A DNA stretch of 64,000 nt from the NCBI RefSeq assembly GCF_001184025.1, contig NZ_BBYG01000020.1, positions 124,001 to 188,000 on the forward strand, read 5' to 3'. The stretch comes from Streptomyces maremycinicus (lineage in GTDB: Bacteria > Actinomycetota > Actinomycetes > Streptomycetales > Streptomycetaceae). The translations under genes and the position numbers were made by a program. The notes below the pieces were generated by a model. That model was not told the origin of the DNA, made no database searches, and saw only the letters and a list, made by a program, of their open reading frames with translations. Shown here in pieces: positions 33,545 through 41,581 of the stretch (positions are counted from its first letter, which is position 1; each line of letters starts with the position of its first letter).

Positions 33545-34818
33545 GCCACGGGCTGTACGTCTCCTTCTGGCTGCCCACCGTGGTGCTGGGCGCCGCCCTC
33601 GCCATCAAGCTGCCCAGCATCCTCAAGCTCTGGCGGGACCCGCTGCTGCGCGCCGTCGGCGGTCTGCTGGTCTTCGCCTGCGCCGTGTTCGTCTTCGCGG
33701 CGCCCAAGACCATCGCCTGGACGAACCGGGTCACCGGCGTGCCCAACATCGCGGCGCCCTGGGTGTACTCGCTGCTGACCGCGCTCTCCGCCTCCTGGCT
33801 GCTGCTGATCATCGCCTGGCGCAACGGCCGGACCGAGCGCTCGGCCCAGACCCGGCGGGCGACCCGCTGGGTGGTCTCCGTCTACGCGGGGGTGGTCGTC
33901 GCACTGTGGGTGCTCTTCGCGCTCGCCGACGTCCCCGTGGAACAGATCCGGGACCTGGACACGTACTACGCCAACACGCCCTTCATGCGCGAGGAGATCC
34001 TGCTCTACCTGCTCGCGCACACGGTGGCCTGCTCGGTCACCGCCCGGCTGGTCTGGAACTGGAGCCGCACCGAGGGCCTCGACGCCTGGCTGCGCTGGGG
34101 GCTCCGCTTCCTGGGAGCCGGCTATGTGACGAACCTGCTGTTCAGCGCGGCCAAGCTGACGGCGGTCGGGGCCCGCTGGACCGGGCACGACCTGGACTGG
34201 CTGAACACCGGCATCGCCCCGTCGGCCGCGTGCATCGCCGCCACCCTGGTCGCGATCGGCTTCATCGTCCCGCACGCCGGCCAGTACCTCCAGGAGCGGT
34301 GGCGGATCCGCCGCCGTCACCGGAGCCTGCGGCCCCTGTCCCGGCTGATGCGGAGCGTCACCGGCGCCCGCGAGCCCTTCGACCTGCGCGCCACGCCGGA
34401 ACTGCGGCTGATCCGGCGCGAGACGTTCATCCGCGACGCGTTGCTCCAGCTCGCCCGGCACCTCGACGACGACCTGCGCGCACGGTCCTACGACGCCGCC
34501 GTCGCCCTCGGGTTCGAGCGCGGCCGGGCGCAGGCCCTGGCCGCCGCCGTGACCCTCCTGGACGCGGTCGAGGCCCGCGAGCGGGCCCTGCGGCACCCGG
34601 AGTCCCCGGCCACCGCCTCCCGCGTTCCCGCCGCCTCCCCCACTCCCGCCGTATCCCCCGCCGGCCCGGCCGACCCGTCCGGGTCCTCCCGTCCGGACAC
34701 CACCTACCTCCTGCGGGAGATCCAGGCCGTGTCCCGGGTCCTTCGCCACCCCGTCGACATCCAGGCGGTCCGCGCTCACGCGGCCGCCCCGGCAGAGAGC
34801 ATGTCCACGCATGAGTGA
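33541..34818 (+). CDS. MAB_1171c family putative transporter
   Basis: The 425-residue protein has seven or so hydrophobic helices in its first 260 residues (e.g. LYVSFWLPTVVLGAALAIKLP, LLVFACAVFVFAAPKTIAW, GIAPSAACIAATLVAIGFIVP) followed by a cytoplasmic helical domain (RRHRSLRPLSRLMRSVTG, ETFIRDALLQLARHLDDDLRARSYDAAVALGFERGRAQALAAAVTLLDAV). This matches the MAB_1171c family, found beside ImmA/IrrE-like proteins in actinomycetes; its substrate is unknown. A Pro/Ala/Ser linker lies near residue 360. GTGA overlap upstream and an 8-base overlap with the FAD gene downstream make this a tight three-gene operon. Confidence 0.82.
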   Translation: MSHGLYVSFWLPTVVLGAALAIKLPSILKLWRDPLLRAVGGLLVFACAVFVFAAPKTIAWTNRVTGVPNIAAPWVYSLLTALSASWLLLIIAWRNGRTERSAQTRRATRWVVSVYAGVVVALWVLFALADVPVEQIRDLDTYYANTPFMREEILLYLLAHTVACSVTARLVWNWSRTEGLDAWLRWGLRFLGAGYVTNLLFSAAKLTAVGARWTGHDLDWLNTGIAPSAACIAATLVAIGFIVPHAGQYLQERWRIRRRHRSLRPLSRLMRSVTGAREPFDLRATPELRLIRRETFIRDALLQLARHLDDDLRARSYDAAVALGFERGRAQALAAAVTLLDAVEARERALRHPESPATASRVPAASPTPAVSPAGPADPSGSSRPDTTYLLREIQAVSRVLRHPVDIQAVRAHAAAPAESMSTHE

Positions 34819-36268
34819 ACCCTCCCGCCCCGCCAGAACCGCCGTAGTCCTGGGGGGATCCCATGCGGGCATGCTCGCGGCACGGGCCCTGGCCGGCCTC
34901 GCCGACCGGGTCGTCGTCGTCGAGCGGGACGTCCTGCCCGACGGCCCCGCCCCGCGCAAGGGCCTGCCCCAGGCCCGCCACGCCCACATGCTGTGGTCGG
35001 GCGGTGTGCGGGCGGTCGAGGAACTGCTTCCGGGCGCGACCGAGGCCCTGCTGGCCGCCGGGGCACGCCGGGCGCCGGTCACCACCGACATGGTCGTCAT
35101 GGGCGCGCGGGGCTGGTTCCGACGCTGGCCCGAGTCCCACCACGTGATCCTGGCGGGCCGTGACCTCCTGGACGCGACGATCCGCGACCTGGTCCTCGCG
35201 GACGACCGGATCGAGCTGCTCCGCGGTGTCGAGGTCCTGGGCCTCGCGGGCGACGCGGGGGCGGTCACAGGGGTACGGGTGCGAGCCGGGGAGGGCGCGG
35301 GGTCGGCACCCGGCGCGGACTCGGACGCGGGCGGGGAGGCCGGGCCCGGCGCGGAGTGGGTGGTCCCGGCCGGGCTGGTGGTCGACGCGACCGGGCGCGG
35401 TTCACGGGCCGGGCGGTGGCTGACCGAGCTCGGGCTGCCCGCGGTGGAGCGGCGGGAGGTGGACTCCGGGCTGGCGTACGCCAGTCGTCTCTTCCGCGCG
35501 CCCGAGCAGGCCAGGTCCGGCTACCCGGTCGTCAACGTGCAGCCCGACCCGCGGGCCGGTGGGCCGGGGCGGGCGGGGTTCCTGCTGCCCATCGAGGACG
35601 GACACTGGATCGTCACCCTCAACGGCACCCGGGGCGGCGAACCCTCCACCGACGACGCCGACTTCGTCCGCTTCGCCCGCGAGGAACTGCGCCATCCCGT
35701 CATCGGCGAACTCCTCGAACGCGCCGAGCCGGTGTCCGGCGTGGCGTACACCCGGGCCACCGTCAACCGGCGCCACTTCTACGAGCGGATGCCGGCCTGG
35801 CCGGAGAACCTCACCGTCCTCGGTGACGCGCTCGCCGCGTACAACCCGCTGTACGGCCACGGGCTGGCCGTCGCCGCCCAGAGCGCGGTGATCCTGCGGG
35901 ACACGGTGCGGCGGCGGGGGTGGGGCTCCGCCGGGCTGTCCCGGCGGGTGCAGAAGGCGGTGGCCCGGCCGGTGAGCACCGCGTGGGACCTCGCGGTCGG
36001 CCAGGACGTGTTCTGTCCCGGCGCGACCGAGAACGGGCCCACGGTCCGCGACCGGCTCGTGGCCGCGTACGTCGGCCGGCTGATGCTCACGGCCACCGGC
36101 AACGGGCGGATCGCCCGCCGGGTGACGGACGTGACGTCGCTGGAGCGGGGGCCCGAGGTGCTGCTGACCCCGTCGGTGCTGCTGGCGGCCGCGCTGGGGC
36201 CGTGGAAACCGGCGCTGACCGGCCCGCCGCTGACCGCGGACGAGCTGAAGCGGGCGGGACTGGAGTAG
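34811..36268 (+). CDS. FAD-dependent oxidoreductase/monooxygenase
   Basis: The 485-residue product has the N-terminal FAD-binding motif (VVLGGSHAGMLAARAL, a GxGxxG variant), followed by VVVVERD, a DG...DATGRGSRAG segment and a GDALAAYNPLYGHGLAVAAQSA motif near residue 340 that binds the FAD ribityl/pyrophosphate. This is the layout of geranylgeranyl-reductase/tryptophan-halogenase-like FAD enzymes. The halogenase WxWxIP motif was not seen. It is the last gene of the ImmA/IrrE - MAB_1171c operon, an association that suggests a shared but unknown pathway, perhaps on a membrane-linked substrate. Confidence 0.82.
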   Translation: MSEPSRPARTAVVLGGSHAGMLAARALAGLADRVVVVERDVLPDGPAPRKGLPQARHAHMLWSGGVRAVEELLPGATEALLAAGARRAPVTTDMVVMGARGWFRRWPESHHVILAGRDLLDATIRDLVLADDRIELLRGVEVLGLAGDAGAVTGVRVRAGEGAGSAPGADSDAGGEAGPGAEWVVPAGLVVDATGRGSRAGRWLTELGLPAVERREVDSGLAYASRLFRAPEQARSGYPVVNVQPDPRAGGPGRAGFLLPIEDGHWIVTLNGTRGGEPSTDDADFVRFAREELRHPVIGELLERAEPVSGVAYTRATVNRRHFYERMPAWPENLTVLGDALAAYNPLYGHGLAVAAQSAVILRDTVRRRGWGSAGLSRRVQKAVARPVSTAWDLAVGQDVFCPGATENGPTVRDRLVAAYVGRLMLTATGNGRIARRVTDVTSLERGPEVLLTPSVLLAAALGPWKPALTGPPLTADELKRAGLE

Positions 36269-36350
36269 CCCCGGACACCGAGCGGGCGGGGCGGCGTGCG
36301 CCGGCCCCGCCCGGCGGCGGCCCGGGAGTCCGGGGTGCGGTCGCCCGGGT

Positions 36351-36382
36351 GCCCGCGTGCCCGCGTGCCCGCGTGCCCGCGT
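36351..36382. repeat. 8-bp tandem repeat (GCCCGCGT)4
   Basis: Four head-to-tail copies of GCCCGCGT in the interval between the FAD oxidoreductase and SMP-30 genes, which converge. Confidence 0.85.
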
Positions 36383-36407
36383 GGGCGTCCGGCGGGGCCG
36401 TGTTCGG

Positions 36408-36505
36408 CCCGCGAGACCCAGCCCGCGAGGTTCAGCCCGCGAGGCCCGGCCCGCGAGGTTCAGCCCGCGAGGTTCAGCCCGCGAGGCTCGGCCCGCGAGG
36501 CTCAG
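36408..36505. repeat. 14-bp tandem repeat overlapping the SMP-30 stop codon
   Basis: Seven consecutive units CCCGCGAG(A/G)(C/T)(C/T)C(A/G)G, three of them identical (CCCGCGAGGTTCAG), run into a degenerate eighth unit that is the last codons of the SMP-30 gene; the TGA of that gene lies inside the seventh unit. The array has grown into the gene end without altering the frame. No spacers, so it is not a CRISPR array. Confidence 0.9.
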
Positions 36506-37353
36506 CCCGCGAAGGCGGGCTGGGGCAGGCCCTTCCCGATGCCCGGCACGACCAGCAGCGATCCCGCCACCGGGTGGGGTGACGCAAGGCCCACCCGGGC
36601 GGTGGTGATGTACAGGTCGGTCAGGTCGGCGCCGCCGAACGCGCAGGCGGTGATCCTCGGGGTCGGGAGGTCGATCACCCGGTCCAGTACGCCCTCCGGG
36701 GTGTAGCGGCGTACCGCTCCCCCGTCCCACAGCGCCACCCACACGCAGCCGTCGGCGTCGACGGTGAGGCCGTCGGGGAAACCGGCGCCGTCCTCGATCT
36801 CGACGAGGGTGCGGCGGTCGCTCACCCGTCCGTCCGGCGCGTGGGCGAAGACGTCGACCCGGCGGGTCGGCGAGTCGACGTAGTACATCAGCGTCCCGTC
36901 CGGGCTCCAGCCCGTGCCGTTGCTGACCGCCACGTCGTCGAGGACCGTCCCGGCCGAGCCGTCTCCGGTGATCCGGGACAGGGTGCCGCCGCCCGGGGCC
37001 TCGTCGTAGCGCATGGTGCCGGCCCACAGCGAGCCGTCGGGCGCGACGGCGGCGTCGTTGGCGCGGCGGCCGGGGACCGGCTCGTGGCGCAGCCAGCGAA
37101 AGCCGCCGTCCGGGTCGAGCAGGCCCACCCCGTCCCGCAGGTTGAGGACCAGGCCGCCCCCGGCGCGCGGCTTGGCCGCGCCCACGTGCTGGTCGGTCAC
37201 CCGGACCGTGCGGCGGCCGGTCGAGGGTTCGTAGCCGTGCAGGCGGGAGCCGAGTATGTCGAGCCAGAGCAGCCGGCCGGTGGCCGGGTCCCAGGTCGGG
37301 CCCTCGCCGAGGACCGCCTCGGCCCGTACGGCCACCTCGTACGACGTCGTCAT
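36502..37353 (-). CDS. SMP-30/gluconolactonase family lactonase
   Basis: The 283-residue product is a six-bladed propeller lactonase. The metal-binding residues are seen as VLGEGPTWDPATGRLLWLDI (Glu near residue 17), VAVSNGTGWSPDG (Asn) and FPDGLTVDADG (Asp), with the substrate-side Asn in RRANDAAVAPDG. It would open a sugar lactone to the acid, for example arabino-1,4-lactone. The ATG overlaps the stop of the IclR gene (ATGA), so regulator and lactonase form one message. The 3' end has been modified by the 14-bp repeat. Confidence 0.9.
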   Translation of the reverse strand: MTTSYEVAVRAEAVLGEGPTWDPATGRLLWLDILGSRLHGYEPSTGRRTVRVTDQHVGAAKPRAGGGLVLNLRDGVGLLDPDGGFRWLRHEPVPGRRANDAAVAPDGSLWAGTMRYDEAPGGGTLSRITGDGSAGTVLDDVAVSNGTGWSPDGTLMYYVDSPTRRVDVFAHAPDGRVSDRRTLVEIEDGAGFPDGLTVDADGCVWVALWDGGAVRRYTPEGVLDRVIDLPTPRITACAFGGADLTDLYITTARVGLASPHPVAGSLLVVPGIGKGLPQPAFAG

Positions 37354-38123
37354 GCCACGCTCCGGTAGCCCAGCAGCTCGGACAGCTCGGCGGCGCCCTT
37401 CGCGGCGAGCTGCTCCAGTTCCACGCGGCGGTCGTCGCTCCAGCGGATCATCGGCACGGAGATGGACAGCGCGGCGACGACCTGGCCCGTGCGGTCGCGC
37501 ACCGGCGCCGCCACACAGCTGACGTCCGGATTGGACTCACGGCTCTCGACCGCGACACCCCGCTCCCGGATCTCCGCCAGCGCCTCGCGCAGGGCACCGG
37601 GCTCGGTGATGCTGTTCGGGGTCATCCGGATGAGGTCGGCGTCGTCGGGGATGCGCGCGCTGAGTTCCGGCTCGGGGAGCGAGGCCAGCAGCATCTTGCC
37701 GACGGAGGTGCAGTGGGCCGGCAGCCTGCGGCCGGCGGCCGAGACCATCCGGACCGCGTGCGTGGAGTCGACCTTGGCGATGTAGATGACGTCCGTGCCC
37801 TCCAGGATCGCCACGTGGACCGTCTCGTCACACGTCTCAGCGACGGAGCGCGCGACCTGCTGACCCTCGGCGGCGAGGTCGAGCTGCTCGGCGTAGCGGC
37901 TGCCGAGCTGGTACGGACGTACCCCGAGGCGGTACCGTCCGGGCTGTCCGGGTACGGCCACGATGTACGACCGCGCCGAGAGGGTGGTCACCAGTTCGTG
38001 CACGGTGGTGCGCGGAAGCTGGAGCTTGCGCACGATATCGGGGGCGGAGAGCGAACCGTCCCCGTCCAGGAACAGCTCGAGAATGTCGAGAGCTCGGGTC
38101 ACGGCAGGTACGAGGCGTCCCAC
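37350..38123 (-). CDS. IclR family transcriptional regulator
   Basis: The 257-residue protein has an N-terminal IclR winged helix (VPAVTRALDILELFLDGDGSLSAPDIVRKLQLPRTTVHELVTTL, residues 5-50) and a C-terminal effector domain (GTDVIYIAKVDSTHAVRMVSAAGRRLPAHCTSVGKMLLASL, then VAAPVRDRTGQVVAALSISVPM). The GTG follows GGGAGGGGG. It is translationally coupled to the SMP-30 lactonase. A copy of the GTTCG-N6 motif lies 40 bases upstream, so autoregulation is likely, and it is the leading candidate for the regulator of the arabinose-type regulon in this window. Confidence 0.9.
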   Translation of the reverse strand: MGRLVPAVTRALDILELFLDGDGSLSAPDIVRKLQLPRTTVHELVTTLSARSYIVAVPGQPGRYRLGVRPYQLGSRYAEQLDLAAEGQQVARSVAETCDETVHVAILEGTDVIYIAKVDSTHAVRMVSAAGRRLPAHCTSVGKMLLASLPEPELSARIPDDADLIRMTPNSITEPGALREALAEIRERGVAVESRESNPDVSCVAAPVRDRTGQVVAALSISVPMIRWSDDRRVELEQLAAKGAAELSELLGYRSVA

Positions 38124-38162
38124 AACCGGCCCCCTCCCTTAGGTAGTCGTCTCAGTGCCTGT

Positions 38163-38178
38163 GTTCGAGATTTCAACA
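38163..38178 (-). promoter_or_regulatory. Predicted autoregulatory operator of the IclR gene
   Basis: GTTCG-AGATTT-CAACA matches 13 of 16 positions of the site before the dehydratase gene (GTTCG-AGATTT-CGTCA). It is flanked by CCTGT...ACAGG arms. A possible -10 TATGAC lies at 38205-38210 on the minus strand, putting the operator about 20 bases downstream of the start. Confidence 0.6.
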
Positions 38179-38286
38179 GGCGATCGGCATGACGAACACA
38201 GGCTGTCATAACGCGTTGCGCCGGGCAATGGTCGGGAAACGCACAGTGGCCCTGGACGGTACGCGCGGTGGGCCAGGATGGAGGGC

Positions 38287-38877
38287 ATGCCGACCCAGAA
38301 ACGCCTCGCCGGCTCGTTCACGGCGTTCGATTTCCAGCAGGTCCTGCTGCGCCGCATGGCCGATCACAACCCTGACCTGGTCGAGGACGCCCGCCATGCG
38401 CTGGGCGTCTCCCTCGCACAGATGCGGGAGGCCAACAAGCGCTGGCAGGCCATGCTCCACTCCCCGCACGCCCGGGGCGCGCTGGCCCGCTACCGCTCGG
38501 TCCTCGGTGAACCGGAGTCCCGGGCGCCCCGCCGCGTCGGGGACCTCGACTGCGAGGCCTGGCTGTGGCCCCTGCCCCTCTGGCCCGATCTGCGCTTCGA
38601 GGTGCTCCTCGCCCCGAACGGCGGCGTCTGGAACGAGTGGCTGGTCCGCGCCCCGGGAGCCACGCCACCGCGCCTGACGACCCTCGACGACCTCACCCCC
38701 TGGTCCTGCACGGTCGACGAGGCCGCGCAGGCCTTCGCCCCGGCCCGCCCGCTGGAGGGCACCGCGCCCACCCGCTGGGGACTGGCCTTCACGGCCCCGG
38801 ACGGCTGGGGGATGCGACGGGAGGTCGTCGCCGAGTTCACCTGGGGGCTGCTCCAGCGGACGGCGGTCCGGGAGTAG
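38287..38877 (+). CDS. Conserved hypothetical protein
   Basis: The 196-residue protein is not recognised beyond similarity to Streptomyces hypotheticals. It starts MPTQKRLAGSFTAFDFQQVLLRRMADHNPDLVEDARHALGVSLAQMREANKRWQAML, a helical region, and then a Trp-rich beta-type half (EAWLWPLPLWPDLRFEVLLAPNGGVWNEWLVRAPG and RWGLAFTAPDGWGMRREVVAEFTWGLLQR). No signal peptide or membrane span. GGAGGGC precedes the ATG at 38287 at proper spacing, which decides against an ATG three codons earlier. It is monocistronic and converges on the ATP-grasp gene with only 37 bases between. Confidence 0.75.
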   Translation: MPTQKRLAGSFTAFDFQQVLLRRMADHNPDLVEDARHALGVSLAQMREANKRWQAMLHSPHARGALARYRSVLGEPESRAPRRVGDLDCEAWLWPLPLWPDLRFEVLLAPNGGVWNEWLVRAPGATPPRLTTLDDLTPWSCTVDEAAQAFAPARPLEGTAPTRWGLAFTAPDGWGMRREVVAEFTWGLLQRTAVRE

Positions 38878-38914
38878 CGGCCGACCGGCGGTGACGCGGG
38901 AGCGGCGGCGGTCG

Positions 38915-39799
38915 TCAGGGAGTGCCGGCCGCCGCCAGGATCGCCGCCACGACGGCCGGCACCGACTCCGGGTGCAGGAAGAGGAACAGGTTCGGCTCGA
39001 CCAGTTCCAGCTCCATCACGCGCGGCTCCCCGTCGTCCCCGTCCACGAGGTCGACCCGGGCGTAGAGCAGCTCCGGCGCGTCCGGTACGGCGGCCAGGGC
39101 GCTTTCGGCGACGGCGAGTTCGGCCCGGGTCGGGGTCCACGGCTCCAGACCGGGGTGGGCGACCTTGTCCGCGTCGAAGGCGGTGCCGGGGTCCAGTACG
39201 GCCCGCTTGCGGCTGGCGTGCAGCAGACGCCCGCCGAAGAACTGGAGGGCCCGCTCGCCGCCGGTGTCGATGGCGCGCATGTACGGCTGCACCATCGCCG
39301 TCAGCCCTTCGGCGTGCATCCGCGCAAGGTGCCGTTCGGCCGCCTCGCGCCGGTCGGGCGTGTAGCGGGCCGCGTACCGGGCGCCGGCGCCGGAGGTGGG
39401 CTTGACGACGTACTCGTGGTCGCCCGGCAGCCCCGCGAGGGCTTCGGTGTCGCCCGGGGCGAGATAGCGGGTGGGGACCGTGGGCACCCCGGCCGCCGCG
39501 AGCTCCCCGAGATACCGCTTGTCGGTGTTCCAGCGCACCACGGAGACCGGGTTGGCCAGCCGCGTCAGCTTGCCGCACCGCTCCGCCCAGGCCGTGAACT
39601 CGGCGGCACGCCAGCTGTAGTCCCAGGTCGAGCGGAGGACGGCGAGGTCGTAGGAGGCCCAGTCGGCCGTGTCGTCGTCCCAGCACACGACGTCCGCCTC
39701 GGCCCCGGCCGCCTCCAGTGCCGCCCGCAGCCCGGGGAGATCCCGGTCCTTGCTCGGCTCCGGCCGGGGGTCATAGGTGACAAGGGCGACTCGGGGCAC
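38915..39799 (-). CDS. ATP-grasp domain protein
   Basis: The 294-residue protein has an ATP-grasp fold: an N-terminal Rossmann-like part (VALVTYDPRPEPSKDRDLPGLRAALEAAGAEADVVCWDD), then RWNTDKRYLGELAAAGVPTVPTRYL, HEYVVKPTSGAGARYAARY (ATP-binding Lys and loop), MVQPYMRAIDTGGERALQFFGG and the metal site RVMELELVEPNLFLFL. Such enzymes join a carboxylate to an amine or thiol using ATP; the substrate is unknown. The GTG at 39799 is preferred because CGGAG lies 8 bases upstream. It is divergent from matB. Confidence 0.88.
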   Translation of the reverse strand: MPRVALVTYDPRPEPSKDRDLPGLRAALEAAGAEADVVCWDDDTADWASYDLAVLRSTWDYSWRAAEFTAWAERCGKLTRLANPVSVVRWNTDKRYLGELAAAGVPTVPTRYLAPGDTEALAGLPGDHEYVVKPTSGAGARYAARYTPDRREAAERHLARMHAEGLTAMVQPYMRAIDTGGERALQFFGGRLLHASRKRAVLDPGTAFDADKVAHPGLEPWTPTRAELAVAESALAAVPDAPELLYARVDLVDGDDGEPRVMELELVEPNLFLFLHPESVPAVVAAILAAAGTP

Positions 39800-40078
39800 C
39801 GCGGACTCCGTTCTCGTACCTCCGCACGTCCGCACATCCGTCCGTCCGTGTCGTACCTCCGCAGGTTAACGGCCGCCCCCGCGACCGGGACAACCGGTTC
39901 GGCCTTCCCCTTCGGGGAGGCCGACCGCGCTGCCGTGGACGGGATCGCGTCCGGGCCACGTCACATCGGGGACTCCCGCGCCCGCCTGCCGCGCGACGGC
40001 GGCCTGACAGGTGACGGCCGGGTCGGTGGGGTAGGAACGGGTTTGTTGTGTCCCGCAGCCACGCAAGGAGCCCGTTCC

Positions 40079-41581
40079 GTGTCCTCTCTCTTCCCGGCCC
40101 TGACGGACGCCCCGTCCGGACACCCCGCCCTGCGGTTCGGCGAGCGTCGCCTGACGTACGCGGAGCTCGCCTCGGCGGCCGGTGCCGTCGGCGCACGGGT
40201 ACGGGGGGAGGCGAGGGTCGCCGTGTGGGCGACTCCCTCGCTGGAGACCGCCGTCGCGGTGGTGGGCGCGCTGCTCGCCGGGGTGGCCGCCGTGCCGCTG
40301 AACCCGAAGTCGGGCGACAAGGAGCTCGGGCACATCCTGGGCGACAGCGCGCCGGGGGTGGTGCTGGCGGCTCCGGGCGACGAACTGCCCGCCGCGCTGC
40401 GGGAGCTGACACGGATCGACGTCGAGATCGACGGCGGGACCAATGGCGGGACCGACGGCGACGGGCGCGGCGCCGGGGCACCGGTCGGTGCGGTCGTGGG
40501 CGCGGCGGCGGGGGCGGCCGTCGGGGACGAGGATCCCGCGCTCGTCGTGTACACCTCCGGGACCACCGGCCCGCCCAAGGGCGCGGTCATCCCGCGGCGC
40601 GCGATCGCCACGACCCTGGACGCGCTCGCCGACGCCTGGCAGTGGACCGGTGCGGACGTGCTCGTGCACGGGCTGCCGCTGTTCCATGTGCACGGTCTGG
40701 TGCTGGGGATCCTCGGGCCGCTGCGGCGCGGCGGATCCGTGCGGCACCTCGGGCGGTTCGGCACGGAGGGTGTGACGCGCGAGCTGAGCACCGGGGCGAG
40801 CATGCTCTTCGGGGTGCCGACGATGTACCACCGCATCGCCGAGGCACTGCCCGACGACCCCGCCCTGGCGAAGGCGCTCGCCGGGGCGCGGCTGCTGGTG
40901 TCCGGCTCGGCGGCGCTGCCCGTGCACGACCACGAGCGGATCGCGGCCGCGACCGGGCGGCGGGTGATCGAGCGGTACGGGATGACGGAGACGCTGATGA
41001 ACACCAGCGTCCGCGCGGACGGGGAGGCGCGGGCGGGGACCGTCGGGGTGCCGCTGCCCGGCGTGGAGCTGCGCCTCGTGGACGAGGACGGGTCGGCCGT
41101 CGCGGCGTACGACGGGGAGAGCGTCGGGGAGATCCAGGTGCGCGGGCCGAACCTGTTCACCGAGTACCTCAACCGACCGGACGCGACGGCAGCCGCCTTC
41201 ACCCCCGACGGCTGGTTCCGGACCGGCGACGTGGCCGTGCGCGACCCCGACGGCTATGTCCGGATCGTCGGGCGCAAGGCGACCGACCTCATCAAGAGCG
41301 GCGGGTACAAGATCGGGGCCGGTGAGATCGAGAACGCGCTGCTGGAGCATCCGGGGGTGCGCGAGGCCGCCGTCACCGGGGAACCGGACGCGGACCTCGG
41401 GGAGCGGATCGTCGCGTGGGTCGTGCCGGCGGACCCCGGCTCCCCGCCGGCCGAGGACGAGCTGGCCGGCCATGTGGCCCGTCGGCTGGCGCCGCACAAG
41501 CGGCCCCGCGTGGTGCGCTATCTCGACGCGCTGCCCCGCAACGACATGGGGAAGATCATGAAGCGGGCGCTGCCGTCATGA
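40079..41581 (+). CDS. matB: Malonyl-CoA synthetase (malonate-CoA ligase)
   Basis: The 500-residue protein is nearly identical in many blocks to the structurally studied S. coelicolor MatB as I recall it: VAVWATPSLETAVAVVGALLAGVAAVPLNPKSGDKELGHIL, the P-loop VYTSGTTGPPKGAV near residue 160, LPLFHVHGLVLGILGPLRRGGSVRHLG, ERYGMTETLMNTSVRADGE and the catalytic Lys in NDMGKIMKRAL near the C-terminus. It activates malonate or methylmalonate to the CoA thioester, supplying extender units for polyketides and fatty acids. A Gly/Ala-rich insertion near residues 120-150 is species-specific. AAGGAG precedes the GTG. Its stop overlaps the carboxyltransferase gene (ATGA). Confidence 0.93.
   Translation: MSSLFPALTDAPSGHPALRFGERRLTYAELASAAGAVGARVRGEARVAVWATPSLETAVAVVGALLAGVAAVPLNPKSGDKELGHILGDSAPGVVLAAPGDELPAALRELTRIDVEIDGGTNGGTDGDGRGAGAPVGAVVGAAAGAAVGDEDPALVVYTSGTTGPPKGAVIPRRAIATTLDALADAWQWTGADVLVHGLPLFHVHGLVLGILGPLRRGGSVRHLGRFGTEGVTRELSTGASMLFGVPTMYHRIAEALPDDPALAKALAGARLLVSGSAALPVHDHERIAAATGRRVIERYGMTETLMNTSVRADGEARAGTVGVPLPGVELRLVDEDGSAVAAYDGESVGEIQVRGPNLFTEYLNRPDATAAAFTPDGWFRTGDVAVRDPDGYVRIVGRKATDLIKSGGYKIGAGEIENALLEHPGVREAAVTGEPDADLGERIVAWVVPADPGSPPAEDELAGHVARRLAPHKRPRVVRYLDALPRNDMGKIMKRALPS

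Noticed and set aside
36408-36505. Possible CRISPR-like array
   Set aside because: 14-bp units are directly adjacent with no spacers, and no cas gene is present; it is a simple minisatellite.
38891-41581. An 896-residue frame covering the ATP-grasp gene and matB
   Set aside because: MatB begins at the GTG at 40079 behind AAGGAG; the extension is the complement of the ATP-grasp gene.
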